A stretch of DNA of 64,000 nt from an uncultured Cellulosilyticum sp. (GCA_934725855.1 CAKVCL010000001.1:186001-250000), one strand, 5' to 3'. Numbered from the stretch's first letter, positions 15,144 to 24,926 are shown. Notes: generated by a model not told the origin, from the letters alone. Translations and numbers: made by a program.

Positions 15144-17537
15144 TTACTTGATAGTTATAACAGTTACCCCCATATCGCCTTCTCCAAAAGTTCCTGGTCT
15201 TTGAGCTTCTACATGGGGATGTTTTTTAAGACGCTGCATAATGCCTGCACGAAGTGCCCCTGTCCCCTTACCATGAATAACGGTGACTTGCTTTAATCCA
15301 GATAAATAAGCATCATCTAAATATTTATCTACTACTGGCCATGCTTCATCAACCATTAATCCTCTTACGTCAATTTCAGTTGAAATGGTTTGGGTTTTTC
15401 TAACGTTATAACTAATTTGCCCTTTTTGCTTCGTTTTATTTGTCTTAACGGGCTCAACTTTTTCTTCTTGAACACGTTGTAAGTCACTTAGCTTAACTTT
15501 CATTGGCATAATGCCCATACGGACTTCAACCATGCCATTTTTATCTGGTGCTTTGGTCACAACACCTTTTTGCATTAAACTAGTCACCATGACTTCTTCT
15601 CCTACCGTCACACTGGTAAGTGCTTTAGCTGGAGCCTTACCCGTTAGTTTACTTGCACGCTTATGCTGCTTTTTAAGCGTTTCGCTCATATTTTGTTTGG
15701 CTTCTTGTAAACCATGCTCATCAATCACTACTTGAGCTTTTCTAGCTGCTGCACGCACTTCTTTTAAGGCACGGTCTGCTTCTTCTTCGGCCTCTTTTAA
15801 AAGCTCTTTAGCTTTTAGTTCCGCACGCTCCATAATTTTTTTCTTGGCTTTATCTATCTTACTACGTTCTTTTTGAATTTCTTCTTTTAAGCGTTCAGCT
15901 TCTAGACGATAGTTCTGTGCACGTTCACTTTCTATCTCCGCCATTCGTTTACTTTGCTCAAGGTCTACTAAGATATCTTCCATCTTGACATTTTCTTTTT
16001 CAAGGTAAACTTTGGCTTCTTCAATAAGATATTCTGGAAGCCCTAATTTCATAGAAATGGCAAACGCATTACTTTTTCCAGGTACCCCAATGAGTAAACG
16101 ATAAGTTGGTCTTAAAGATTTCACATCAAACTCACAGCTTGCATTTTCAACGTCTTCTGTAGAAAGGGCATAAAGCTTTAACTCACTGTAATGAGTCGTT
16201 GCTACCGTACGAATTTGTTGTTTTCTTAAATGTTCTAAAATAGACATGGCAAGCGCAGCTCCTTCAATAGGGTCTGTTCCTGAACCTAACTCATCTAAAA
16301 GAATCAGTGAATTTAAACTCATATCATTTAAGATGGAAACAATGTTGGTCATATGCGCAGAGAAGGTACTTAAGCTTTGCTCAATACTTTGTTCATCCCC
16401 TAAATCGGCATAAATGCCTTCAAATACAGCCACTTCACTCCCTTCAGCCGCCGGAATTTGAAGCCCAATCGCCGCCATTAAAGAGAATAGTCCTAGCGTC
16501 TTTAAGGTAACGGTCTTTCCGCCTGTATTAGGCCCTGTAATCAGTAAGGTAGTAAATTCTTTTCCAAGGCGTACATCAATAGGTACCACTTGTTCTTTGG
16601 CTAACAGCGGATGTCTAGCACGTTTGAGTTCAATATATCCTTTATCATTTAGCTTAGGTTCACGACAATCATATTTTAATGAAAATTCGCTACGGGCAAA
16701 AATGCTATCAAGTAAAATAAGTTCATCATAGCTAAAAGCAATCTCGTCTGTATAAGGCATCACACTATTGGTGAGCTCAATTAAGATTTTCTCGATTTCT
16801 TCTTGTTCTTTCGTTTCAAGCCCTTTGAGCTCATTTCCGATTTCTACAACGGTCATTGGCTCAATAAAAACGGTTGCTCCCGTTGCAGATTGGTCATGCA
16901 CAATCCCTTTAAACTGACTTTTATATTCGACTTTAACAGGAATACAATAACGATCTTGTCTGAGCGTTACAACAGGATCTTGTATCATATCTTGATAATG
17001 ACTCGAACGGATAATTTGTTGTAAACTTTCTTTAATACGATTGCCTAGTGTCAGTTTCTGTTTACGAATGCGAGATAATTCGGGTGTGGCATCATCTGCT
17101 ATTTCTTCTGGTGATACAATACATCTTGAAATTTCTCGTTCCACATGATTTTGAGGTGATAACGCTTCAAAATAAGGTCCAATCACCTCATAAACCTCTC
17201 CATTACTGATGGCATCTTGATAATAGCTTTTTGCTTTACGTGTCATACGAAGTGCATCACGTACTACAAGCAATTCGCCGCCACTCAAAATAGCCCCTAT
17301 TTCCACTCGTTTAAGAATCGGAGCAACGGGTTTTAACTGGCTTAATGGTAATTTACCTTTTTTGACACTCATTAAAAGGGCATCTGCTGTTTCTTTTTGT
17401 AAATGCGTCACTGCATTTAGTGTCGTTTCTGGCATCTGCTGATCTATTTTAACTTTGCCACCTTCGGTAGTGGCATATGCTTTAACTAATTCTTTAACTT
17501 TATGAAATTCTAACTTGTAAAGTGTTTTCTCATTCAT
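15144..17537 (-). CDS. mutS2: MutS2: ribosome-collision splitting ATPase with Smr domain
   Basis: The 797-residue protein has the MutS2 order: an N-terminal clamp/core, a MutS-type ATPase (Walker A TGPNTGGKTVTLKT, Walker B LILLDELGSGTDP), a long coiled coil rich in Glu, Lys and Arg (about 515-640), a KOW-like segment and a C-terminal Smr domain (DVRGLMVDEAW, VIHGKGTGALR). It lacks the mismatch-recognition domain of MutS. Known roles are anti-recombination and, in Bacillus, splitting stalled or collided ribosomes. The length is close to the family's usual 780-790 residues. Confidence 0.96.
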   Translation of the reverse strand: MNEKTLYKLEFHKVKELVKAYATTEGGKVKIDQQMPETTLNAVTHLQKETADALLMSVKKGKLPLSQLKPVAPILKRVEIGAILSGGELLVVRDALRMTRKAKSYYQDAISNGEVYEVIGPYFEALSPQNHVEREISRCIVSPEEIADDATPELSRIRKQKLTLGNRIKESLQQIIRSSHYQDMIQDPVVTLRQDRYCIPVKVEYKSQFKGIVHDQSATGATVFIEPMTVVEIGNELKGLETKEQEEIEKILIELTNSVMPYTDEIAFSYDELILLDSIFARSEFSLKYDCREPKLNDKGYIELKRARHPLLAKEQVVPIDVRLGKEFTTLLITGPNTGGKTVTLKTLGLFSLMAAIGLQIPAAEGSEVAVFEGIYADLGDEQSIEQSLSTFSAHMTNIVSILNDMSLNSLILLDELGSGTDPIEGAALAMSILEHLRKQQIRTVATTHYSELKLYALSTEDVENASCEFDVKSLRPTYRLLIGVPGKSNAFAISMKLGLPEYLIEEAKVYLEKENVKMEDILVDLEQSKRMAEIESERAQNYRLEAERLKEEIQKERSKIDKAKKKIMERAELKAKELLKEAEEEADRALKEVRAAARKAQVVIDEHGLQEAKQNMSETLKKQHKRASKLTGKAPAKALTSVTVGEEVMVTSLMQKGVVTKAPDKNGMVEVRMGIMPMKVKLSDLQRVQEEKVEPVKTNKTKQKGQISYNVRKTQTISTEIDVRGLMVDEAWPVVDKYLDDAYLSGLKQVTVIHGKGTGALRAGIMQRLKKHPHVEAQRPGTFGEGDMGVTVITIK

Positions 17538-17623
17538 TACTTAAAACCTCATATCTATAATTTTACGTTATTTTTATTATTACATAACTTTGCTTTTTTG
17601 GAAATACCCCAATCCATTTATGC

Positions 17624-17668
17624 ATCAAAATAAGACATAGGACGCTTTGTCTTATGTCTTATTTTGAT
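17624..17668 (-). terminator. Long hairpin after the NlpC/P60 gene
   Basis: ATCAAAATAAGACATA and its exact complement form a 16-pair stem nine bases after the stop codon, with a further few pairs near the loop. There is no strict U tract outside the stem, but the 3' arm itself is U-rich. Termination is probable. Confidence 0.65.
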
Positions 17669-17676
17669 ATATTTTA

Positions 17677-18393
17677 TTAAGCTTCGCCAATAATACGGCT
17701 GCTTGTCACATAATTTTTGGTGTAATAATTGCTAGATAAACGACTTAACGTGACGCCTCTCGTACAATCTGCATGTAAAAATTGACCATCACCAGCATAA
17801 ATCCCTACATGCGAGATTTTTCCTGTATTGACACCTGATGTATCAAAAAACACGAGATCACCTGGTCTGAGCTCTGATTTCTTAATCCTCACCCCATCAT
17901 TCACCTGGGTACGTGAGACACGGCTGATATGGATATCAAAGCCTTCAAATACTTGCTTCGTTAGCCCAGAACAATCCACACCCTTTTGTAAGTCATTACC
18001 ACCCCACACATAAGGGGTTCCAATAAATAACTTACCAAATTCAACAATCTCTTCACCTAACACCTTACTATAAGGCACAAATGCCTCATCTTTAATTTGA
18101 AGGCTCTCTTTTGACACCCAGCCTTCCTTTTCACCAGCACGAATCCGATACCAATCATTATTGCTACCTAGTACATAAAAAGTATCGGCTGCTACCTCTG
18201 TTTTCATCTCACTATAGATACTAGGGTAGCTATTTATGGTCAGTTCATCTCCCACAACTCTAGCTTTTAGCCCCGTATAATTAGGGAAGATCTTTTGTTT
18301 ATGTGTACTTGCCATAACAGGCATCTGTAGTATACCCATTGCTATAATACCCATCAAGCTATAACCTACTAATCTTTTGATTTGACACTTCAT
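17677..18393 (-). CDS. Secreted NlpC/P60 cell-wall endopeptidase with SH3 domain
   Basis: The 238-residue protein has an N-terminal signal peptide ending near QMPVMAST and a bacterial SH3-like domain (about 40-100). An NlpC/P60 domain follows with the nucleophile Cys in GVDCSGLTKQVF and the His in ISHVGIYAGDGQF. It should cut peptide stems of peptidoglycan. I chose the ATG at 18393, five bases after GGAGG; the ATG before it is only two bases away. It is downstream of trmL in a probable separate unit. Confidence 0.9.
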   Translation of the reverse strand: MKCQIKRLVGYSLMGIIAMGILQMPVMASTHKQKIFPNYTGLKARVVGDELTINSYPSIYSEMKTEVAADTFYVLGSNNDWYRIRAGEKEGWVSKESLQIKDEAFVPYSKVLGEEIVEFGKLFIGTPYVWGGNDLQKGVDCSGLTKQVFEGFDIHISRVSRTQVNDGVRIKKSELRPGDLVFFDTSGVNTGKISHVGIYAGDGQFLHADCTRGVTLSRLSSNYYTKNYVTSSRIIGEA

Positions 18394-18471
18394 CATTGCC
18401 TCCATTTTTATCACTAAAAATAAATCATTGACTAGTATGTCCACTTAATGATATTTATATACACTTATTTT

Positions 18472-18963
18472 CTACCAGTGGTAATGATGCAACTGCCCTT
18501 GTTTGAGTAAGTGGTTAAATTCATGTTGTCTAAGGGCTTCATAAAGTACAATTGCTACGGAATTAGATAAATTTAATGAGCGTGCCTCACTAATCATTGG
18601 AATACGAATACAAGTTTCTCTGTTATCTAATAGAATTTCTTCTGGAATCCCTGCTGATTCTCTTCCAAACATAATATAGCATTCTTCTTCATACTGAACC
18701 TGTGTATAAGTTTGTCTGGACTTTGTTGTTGCCATATAAACTTTAGGGAAGTTATTTTTCTCTAAGAATTCTTGGTAATTCATATAACGCTGTACATCTA
18801 CCAGATGCCAATAATCCATTCCTGCTCTTTTAACATGCTTCTCATCTAATGAAAATCCTAATGGCTCAATTAAATGTAGTTTGGCGCCTGTTGCCGCACA
18901 AGTCCTTGCAATATTTCCTGTGTTTTGTGGAATTTCTGGTTCATGTAAAACAATATGCATCAT
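18472..18963 (-). CDS. trmL: tRNA (cytidine/uridine-2'-O-)-methyltransferase TrmL
   Basis: The 163-residue SPOUT protein matches TrmL/YibK: the N-terminal motif EPEIPQNTGNIARTC, FGRESAGIPEEIL in the middle, and the C-terminal knot motif SLNLSNSVAIVLYEALRQ. It methylates the wobble nucleotide 34 of tRNA-Leu isoacceptors. The ATG at 18963 is preceded by GAGG; a second ATG follows directly and either may be used. Confidence 0.94.
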   Translation of the reverse strand: MMHIVLHEPEIPQNTGNIARTCAATGAKLHLIEPLGFSLDEKHVKRAGMDYWHLVDVQRYMNYQEFLEKNNFPKVYMATTKSRQTYTQVQYEEECYIMFGRESAGIPEEILLDNRETCIRIPMISEARSLNLSNSVAIVLYEALRQHEFNHLLKQGQLHHYHW

Positions 18964-19057
18964 TTGCGTTTTTCCTCTTTTCATTTAACTCATTTGTCAT
19001 ATTCTAATTATTTTATTCTAGCATTTCATATGCAGCCTGACAACAACCTAATAAAAT

Positions 19058-19085
19058 AAGCACCTAAGATTTCTCTCAAGTGCTT
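19058..19085 (-). terminator. Terminator after the unknown 244-residue protein gene
   Basis: AAGCAC and GTGCTT with extra pairs around CTTGAG form a stem followed by UUAUUUUAUU on the minus strand. Confidence 0.65.
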
Positions 19086-19136
19086 TCTAATTTTATGTTA
19101 AATTTTACCTTGAAAATTATTATCAATGTCCCATAC

Positions 19137-19868
19137 CTACTTTAAAGGAATGCCATTCTTTGCATTATACAGTTCTTCAGCTTTTCGCATATATTCTCTA
19201 TTTGCTTCAACATACATTGTGCGGTTATACAACACAAGAAATTTCTGGTCTTCTATTGAGCTTGATGTTCCGTCAATAATATCTTTATATATGTTATAAG
19301 CCTTTTTTGTATCACCTGTCATCATCGCTATCAAACTCTCACCGTTTTCTGAATGGTAAGCATCATATGCTTTTTGATATTCGGCATATTCTTCGCTATA
19401 ACTTTTTGCTGTTCCCGAATCCAACATAGCTTTTTTCTTTTCTATCAATATGTCAATTTCACTTTTTGCATACTCATTCTCAACTTTTTCTATATCCTCA
19501 TGTTTTTTAGAAGCTGTTGGGTCTGCTAACTGTCTAAGGAGAGCCTCTGCTTTAGCAAAACTCGTAAATGTCATGAATGGATCAACTACGGCTTTCCAAT
19601 TGACAGAAAGAGGCTCATTCATTGAACTTATTGCACTTCTAAAGGAATCCAAATCAGAAGTTATTTTTATTAAGTCCATTTCTGAATCGGATGCTATCTT
19701 TTCAGCGGCAAACTGCTGTCCCTCTACAGAAATTGACACGGTATCTTTGTTTGCAGCAGGCCTCGTTTTACTCTCAATTTTTCGGTCATCATAAGATTTT
19801 GATACTTTTTCATCTATTGTTGCCGTATAAGAAATTTGATTTATATAATTACCCGTTTTAATATTCAT
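19137..19868 (-). CDS. Uncharacterised protein with DTVSIS motif
   Basis: A 243-residue, mostly helical, charged protein without signal peptide or membrane segment. The N-terminal third is disordered and contains DTVSISVEGQQ, a short motif that recurs near the start of many uncharacterised clostridial and flagella-related proteins (similar to DKVSIS in FlgM). The C-terminal half is helical and Tyr/Lys/Glu-rich. I do not recognise a family. The start is the ATG at 19868, eight bases after GGGAG. It stands alone between terminators on both sides. Confidence 0.7.
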   Translation of the reverse strand: MNIKTGNYINQISYTATIDEKVSKSYDDRKIESKTRPAANKDTVSISVEGQQFAAEKIASDSEMDLIKITSDLDSFRSAISSMNEPLSVNWKAVVDPFMTFTSFAKAEALLRQLADPTASKKHEDIEKVENEYAKSEIDILIEKKKAMLDSGTAKSYSEEYAEYQKAYDAYHSENGESLIAMMTGDTKKAYNIYKDIIDGTSSSIEDQKFLVLYNRTMYVEANREYMRKAEELYNAKNGIPLK

Positions 19869-20001
19869 AAAATACACTCCCTTTATAATTTTCTTATATT
19901 ATTACATCGGAACAGCTGCAAAAAAGCTTAACTACCATTACAAAGTCCATGCCTATTATGTATTGTAGTGGGTTCTGCGCATTAAATCTACAATTAAAAT
20001 A

Positions 20002-20069
20002 AGCTCCAATCATATGATGTCGTTACTTACTAAAATAATCATAAACGTTAGGCATCACATATTAGAGCT
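20002..20069 (-). terminator. Hairpin after topB
   Basis: AGCTCTAATATGTGATG pairs with CATCATATGATTGGAGCT, with a few G-U pairs, around a 33-base loop. UUAUUUUAAUU follows on the minus strand. It is the likely terminator of the asparaginase-topB unit. Confidence 0.55.
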
Positions 20070-20099
20070 CATTAAAGTTACAAAACCTTTGACTGTATA

Positions 20100-22271
20100 T
20101 TATTCTTTATGAAATAGATTTCCAAAAGCTTCTGCAAAAGCAAAGTTACCTTCTTCCTCTTTTTGCTGTTGTTTAAGGTAACGTTGAACAGATTTTTTAT
20201 CTACCTTATCCCCCCCACTACGATATTTCTTATTAAAGTTGGAAAGTTTTTCTCTAAATGTACAAGTGGTACAAACATAAATTTGCCCTTCACCTTCCCC
20301 TCTAAGCTCTAACTTTTTGTGGCAATTTGGACAGCGTGTATTCGTAAACTTACTAATGGTTTCTTTATAACCACACGCACGGTCTTGGCACACATAAAGC
20401 TTGCCGTGTTTGCCTTTAACTTCTAATAAAAACTTACCACACTCTGGGCAACGTTTGCCTGTCATATTGTCATGCACATATTTTGAAGAAGCCCCTTTGA
20501 CATCGTCCACCAAATCTTTACTATAGGCTCTAATACGCTTCATAAAGTCTTTTGGATTTTGACTGCCTTTACTAATTCGTTCCAATTCATTTTCCCATTG
20601 GGCTGTAAGTAAGGGTGATTTTAAATCTTGTGGCACTAGCTCAATGAGCTGTTTGCCTTTTGAGGTCGGTAAAATTTCCTTACCACTTTTCTCAATGTAA
20701 TACATATTATAAAGCTTTTCAATAATATCTGCTCTTGTGGCTACTGTACCAATCCCACCTGTTTCTCCTAATGTTTTAGCAGCTTTTTGGTCCACGGATA
20801 CATATTGATGTGGTTTTTCCATCGCAGATAAAAGGGATGCCTCTGTAAAACGCATTGGCGCTTTGGTCAAGCATTTATTTTTTTCTACAACGTCAAGCTT
20901 AATTTTATCCCCTTTATGAAGCTCTGGTAAACTTTGACTTGCGCCTTCTTCTTCATTTGGTTCATCTATGTCCTCTTCATATAGAGCTTTCCAACCTTTT
21001 TCAAGTATCACTTTTCCTTTAGCAGTTAATTTTTCATCCTTCACGGCAGCTACGACACGCATTTCTTTATAAATACAAGGCGCCATTAACACGCTTAAGA
21101 AACGTTTTACGACCAAATCATAAATCTTGCGCTCTTCAAGACTTAATTTTTGAAGCTCGGGACTTTCTTCTGTTGGAATAATCGCATGGTGATCCGATAC
21201 TTTGCTATTGTCTACAAAACGCTTATCGGCGTGGTAACCTTTAGATAGTACACCACTTGCAAACGTGCGATAAGGCCCAATATTAACAGCTTTTAAGCGC
21301 TCTTTTAAAGTGGGTACAATATCTTCTGATAAATAGCGTGAATCCGTTCTTGGATAAGTGAGCACTTTATAATTTTCATACAATCTTTGCATAATCGATA
21401 ACGTTTGTTTTGGACTGTAGCCAAAGTATTTATTAGCATCTCTTTGGAGTTCTGTTAAATCATATAATCCTGGTGCATATTGTTTCTTGTCGCTAGACTT
21501 CACTTCAACAAGCTCTGCCATTTGCCCTGAAAGCTTGTCCACAATCGCATCTACTTTTTGCTCATCCCATAAAGTTTGATCACTTTGATACATCAGCGTA
21601 AAACCCTTCGCTTTGGCACGAATCGTAAAATAAGCTTTAGGCACAAACTTTTTAATGGCTTCTTCTCTTGCTACAATCATAGCCAGTGTGGCAGATTGAA
21701 CACGACCTGCTGAAAGCTGTGCATTGTATTTGCAAGTTAAGGCTCTTGTGACATTCAGTCCCACTAACCAATCGCTTTCTGCTCGGCATACCGCCGCTCG
21801 GTAAAGATTTTCATACTGCTCACCTGGTTTAAGGGATTTAAAGCCTTCTAAGATAGCTTTATCCGTAACGGATGAAATCCATAAACGGCGGATAGTTTTT
21901 TTGACCCCTACTTTATCGATAATCCAGCGTGCTACAAGTTCTCCTTCACGCCCGGCATCCGTTGCAATAATAATTTCTGTAATGTCTTTCCTTAATAAAA
22001 GGCTCTTTACCACTTGAAACTGTTTACCGGTTCCTTTTAGTACTGTTAGCTTCATAGGTTCTGGAAGCATCGGTAAAGTGTCCATGGACCATGTTTTATA
22101 TTCATTGCCATAAGCTTCTGGGTCAGCTAGCCCAACTAAATGCCCCATTGCCCAAGTGACCACATATTCACTTCCTTCTATATAACTGCCATTTTGTTTT
22201 TGGCATTTTAAAACCCTAGCGATATCTCTACCCACGCTAGGTTTTTCAGCTAATACTAATTTTTTTCCCAT
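20100..22271 (-). CDS. topB: DNA topoisomerase III
   Basis: The 723-residue type IA topoisomerase starts with a Toprim domain (LVLAEKPSVGRDIAR, IATDAGREGELVAR). It carries the active-site tyrosine in VLTYPRTDSRYLS near residue 309 and two C-terminal zinc-ribbon motifs (CPECGKFLLEV, CPNCHKKLEL). It decatenates and relaxes negatively supercoiled DNA by single-strand passage. I chose the ATG at 22271, seven bases after GGGAG. It follows the asparaginase gene closely and is probably co-transcribed with it. Confidence 0.95.
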   Translation of the reverse strand: MGKKLVLAEKPSVGRDIARVLKCQKQNGSYIEGSEYVVTWAMGHLVGLADPEAYGNEYKTWSMDTLPMLPEPMKLTVLKGTGKQFQVVKSLLLRKDITEIIIATDAGREGELVARWIIDKVGVKKTIRRLWISSVTDKAILEGFKSLKPGEQYENLYRAAVCRAESDWLVGLNVTRALTCKYNAQLSAGRVQSATLAMIVAREEAIKKFVPKAYFTIRAKAKGFTLMYQSDQTLWDEQKVDAIVDKLSGQMAELVEVKSSDKKQYAPGLYDLTELQRDANKYFGYSPKQTLSIMQRLYENYKVLTYPRTDSRYLSEDIVPTLKERLKAVNIGPYRTFASGVLSKGYHADKRFVDNSKVSDHHAIIPTEESPELQKLSLEERKIYDLVVKRFLSVLMAPCIYKEMRVVAAVKDEKLTAKGKVILEKGWKALYEEDIDEPNEEEGASQSLPELHKGDKIKLDVVEKNKCLTKAPMRFTEASLLSAMEKPHQYVSVDQKAAKTLGETGGIGTVATRADIIEKLYNMYYIEKSGKEILPTSKGKQLIELVPQDLKSPLLTAQWENELERISKGSQNPKDFMKRIRAYSKDLVDDVKGASSKYVHDNMTGKRCPECGKFLLEVKGKHGKLYVCQDRACGYKETISKFTNTRCPNCHKKLELRGEGEGQIYVCTTCTFREKLSNFNKKYRSGGDKVDKKSVQRYLKQQQKEEEGNFAFAEAFGNLFHKE

Positions 22272-22303
22272 TGACATTCTCCCTATTTCTTTTAATGAGT
22301 GTC

Positions 22304-23296
22304 TTATAGCGTATAATCTTGTTCTTCAAATAACGCCTTTATTTTTTCTTTATCCTTGGTTTTGCTGAGTGCTAACATCAATTTAAGGCGCGCTTTAGGC
22401 CCACGCATACCGCCTCCCATAATCACACCCAAATCTGCTAGTTCTTTTCCTCCACCTGCATAACCATAGCTCACATAAACACGGCCTGAATAGCAACGTG
22501 ATACCACGACTACTACCACCCCTTTTTGAATGGCATAACGAATACCTTCCATCACTTTAGGGGACACATTGCCTCTTCCCATCGCTTCAATCACCAGTCC
22601 TGCGGCGCCAGCATCCACGCAATAACGTATCATGCGATCGTCCATATCCACAACCGTTTTAATGAGGTCTACTCGTCTTTCTACTTCATCGGTTTCAATA
22701 TATTGTCTATACGCAATATCACGATACACAATAAAATCATTCGTATCGATAATCCCTAAAGGCCCATAAGGGGATTGAAAGGTATCTAATGATAAGGTAT
22801 TGGTCTTAGCCACTTCTGCTGCTGCATTGACTTCATTATTAAGCACAACTAATACCCCTTTATTTCTTGCTTTAGGCGAAATGGCTGTACATACAGCGGC
22901 CGCTAGATTACTTGAACCATCATAACCTAATTCAGAGCTATTACGCATGGCCCCAACTACAATCACAGGTTTAGAATGATGAAGCGTTAAATCTAGAAAA
23001 TAGGCTGTTTCTTCTAATGTATCCGTACCATGGGTCACAATGACCCCTGTAATCGTTTTATCTTCTAATTTAGTCTGAACCACTCTTTTAAGTTCTAATA
23101 ATTTTTGAGTGGTCATATGGGGGCCTGGAATTTCAGCAAAATTGTTGACCTCGATATCTGCCATCTTATCAATATTAGATACCATGGATAAAATCTGTTC
23201 ACCTGACAGTGTTGGAATCGCTGCACCTACTTTTTCATCCACTGTCATTGAAATGGTGCCTCCTGTAAAGATAATACACACTTTTGGTTTGTTCAT
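22304..23296 (-). CDS. L-asparaginase
   Basis: The 330-residue protein is an asparaginase/glutaminase family amidohydrolase. The nucleophile Thr is in IIFTGGTISM and the second catalytic Thr-Asp in VIVTHGTDTLEETA. It has no signal peptide, so it is probably cytoplasmic and converts asparagine to aspartate and ammonia. Aspartate feeds the pyrimidine pathway encoded later in the window, but no direct link is shown. It has its own extended -10 promoter directly after the histidine operon terminator. Confidence 0.93.
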   Translation of the reverse strand: MNKPKVCIIFTGGTISMTVDEKVGAAIPTLSGEQILSMVSNIDKMADIEVNNFAEIPGPHMTTQKLLELKRVVQTKLEDKTITGVIVTHGTDTLEETAYFLDLTLHHSKPVIVVGAMRNSSELGYDGSSNLAAAVCTAISPKARNKGVLVVLNNEVNAAAEVAKTNTLSLDTFQSPYGPLGIIDTNDFIVYRDIAYRQYIETDEVERRVDLIKTVVDMDDRMIRYCVDAGAAGLVIEAMGRGNVSPKVMEGIRYAIQKGVVVVVVSRCYSGRVYVSYGYAGGGKELADLGVIMGGGMRGPKARLKLMLALSKTKDKEKIKALFEEQDYTL

Positions 23297-23326
23297 TGTT
23301 GTCCTCCCTTAGATGTTGTTTTTTAC

Positions 23327-23335
23327 ATTATAACA
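23327..23335 (-). promoter_or_regulatory. Extended -10 promoter of the asparaginase-topB unit
   Basis: TGTTATAAT lies about 30 bases before the asparaginase start codon. No good -35 hexamer is seen at the proper distance, as is common with extended -10 promoters. Confidence 0.55.
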
Positions 23336-23353
23336 TATTTAATGGATTAAAAA

Positions 23354-23399
23354 TAAGGAGTTATGAAATAATGCATCTACACAATTTCATAACTCCTTA
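23354..23399 (-). terminator. Terminator of the histidine operon
   Basis: TAAGGAGTTATGAAAT and its exact complement form a 16-pair stem six bases after the hisIE stop codon, followed by UUUUUAAU on the minus strand. Confidence 0.85.
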
Positions 23400-23405
23400 C
23401 CAGAT

Positions 23406-24056
23406 TTATTTTCTCTTTTGTAATTCACTTGCGACATCATCCCAGCTAATGCCTTTTACCGCCATCATAACGGTTAAATGATACATTAAATCAGCCACTT
23501 CGTAACTAATGGCTTCATTATCGCCATCCTTAGCTGCAATAATCACTTCTGTGCACTCTTCACCAATTTTCTTAAGAATCTTATTAATCCCTTTATCCAT
23601 TAAGTAGTTGGTGTATGAGCCTTCTTTAGGATTGGTTTTACGCTCCATAACCGTTGTATAAAGCTCTGCAAGCATTTGATTGTTTTCCAGCTTCATGACT
23701 TCATGCTTGGCTTTTGGTAAATCTTCTTTAAGTTCTCTATAAAAACAGGTAGAATGACCTGTATGGCAAGATATCCCACCTGCTTGTTCAATCCAAACTA
23801 AAAGGGTATCCCCATCACAGTCAATCGCCATCCCTTTTAAATATTGGTAATGAGAAGAAGTTTCCCCTTTAAGCCAAAGCGCCTGACGACTTCTACTATA
23901 ATAGTGTACTTTACCTGTTTCCAAGGTTTTAGTTAATGCTTCTTCATTCATATAAGCAAGCATACGCACTTTTTTGGAATGATAATCTTGTGCAATAACA
24001 GGTACTAAGCCTTTTTCATCATATTTAACAGCATTGAGTAATTCTTCTTTATTCAT
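23406..24056 (-). CDS. hisI: Phosphoribosyl-AMP cyclohydrolase / phosphoribosyl-ATP pyrophosphatase
   Basis: The 216-residue bifunctional HisIE catalyses steps 2 and 3 of histidine synthesis. The HisI domain (1-~115) has SRSRQALWLKGETS, the metal-binding DCDGD and the zinc cysteines in CHTGHSTCF. The HisE domain follows with KKIGEECTEVIIAAKDGD and the acidic VADLMYHL helix. I chose the ATG at 24056, eight bases after GGAGGG. It is the last gene of the his operon. Confidence 0.95.
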   Translation of the reverse strand: MNKEELLNAVKYDEKGLVPVIAQDYHSKKVRMLAYMNEEALTKTLETGKVHYYSRSRQALWLKGETSSHYQYLKGMAIDCDGDTLLVWIEQAGGISCHTGHSTCFYRELKEDLPKAKHEVMKLENNQMLAELYTTVMERKTNPKEGSYTNYLMDKGINKILKKIGEECTEVIIAAKDGDNEAISYEVADLMYHLTVMMAVKGISWDDVASELQKRK

Positions 24057-24083
24057 ATTAGTCACCCTCCTAAATGAAGCTTA

Positions 24084-24842
24084 CTATAATCTAACTGGAA
24101 TGCCTTTGGCATCTAGATAGTGTTTTAAGTCTAAAATTTCAAGTTCTTTAAAATGGAATAATGATGCCGCTAAAGCAGCATCTGCTTTCCCCTCGTTAAA
24201 AGCTTCTAAAAAGTGTTCCTTCGTTCCTGCTCCCCCTGAAGCAATGACAGGAATTTGAACCGCTTCACTAATGGCTCTCGTCAGCTGCAGGTCATACCCT
24301 TGTTTGGTGCCATCACAGTCCATACTGGTGAGCAAAATCTCTCCTGCTCCTCTTTGCTCTGCTTCTTTTGCCCAAGCTACTGCATCAATGCCCGTTGGAA
24401 TTCGTCCACCATGAATATAGACTTCAAAGCCACCTTCTGTCTTACGTTTCGCATCAATTGCAACCACTATGCATTGATTACCAAAACGCTCTGCCCCTTG
24501 GTTAATAAGACTTGGGTCTTTAATGGCCGCAGAGTTCATAGAAATTTTATCTGCTCCGGCATTTAAAATATTACGAATATCATCAATTGAGCGAATGCCA
24601 CCACCAACGGTCAGTGGAATGAATACTTCACTAGCTGTACGCTCCACCACATCCAAAATAATATTACGTTCATCTGAAGAAGCCGTAATATCTAAGAAAA
24701 CCACTTCATCTGCCCCTGCATCACTATAGGCTTTTGCCACTTTTACAGGGTCTCCTGCATCAATTAAATTGACAAAGTTAACACCCTTTACCACACGGCC
24801 GCCCTTTACATCTAGGCAAGGAATAATACGTTTACTAAGCAT
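24084..24842 (-). CDS. hisF: Imidazole glycerol phosphate synthase, cyclase subunit
   Basis: The 252-residue TIM barrel has the catalytic D11 in [15 protein letters not shown] and the second catalytic Asp in VVAIDAKRK. It uses ammonia delivered by HisH to convert PRFAR to imidazole glycerol phosphate and AICAR. The ATG at 24842 is preceded by AAAGGAGG; an upstream in-frame ATG would include this ribosome site and is rejected. Confidence 0.96.
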   Translation of the reverse strand: MLSKRIIPCLDVKGGRVVKGVNFVNLIDAGDPVKVAKAYSDAGADEVVFLDITASSDERNIILDVVERTASEVFIPLTVGGGIRSIDDIRNILNAGADKISMNSAAIKDPSLINQGAERFGNQCIVVAIDAKRKTEGGFEVYIHGGRIPTGIDAVAWAKEAEQRGAGEILLTSMDCDGTKQGYDLQLTRAISEAVQIPVIASGGAGTKEHFLEAFNEGKADAALAASLFHFKELEILDLKHYLDAKGIPVRL

Positions 24843-24863
24843 GCCATAAACCTCCTTTTCCAT

Positions 24864-24899
24864 TTAATTCATAAATGCCCTTATCCATTTATGAATTAA
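24864..24899. other. Intercistronic palindrome between hisA and hisF
   Basis: TTAATTCATAAAT and its exact complement form a 13-pair stem with a ten-base loop. No U tract follows, so it is more likely an mRNA processing or stability element than a terminator. Partial attenuation of the distal genes cannot be excluded. Confidence 0.6.
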
Positions 24900-24926
24900 G
24901 CAAGCTGTATAATTACTTTTCATAGA

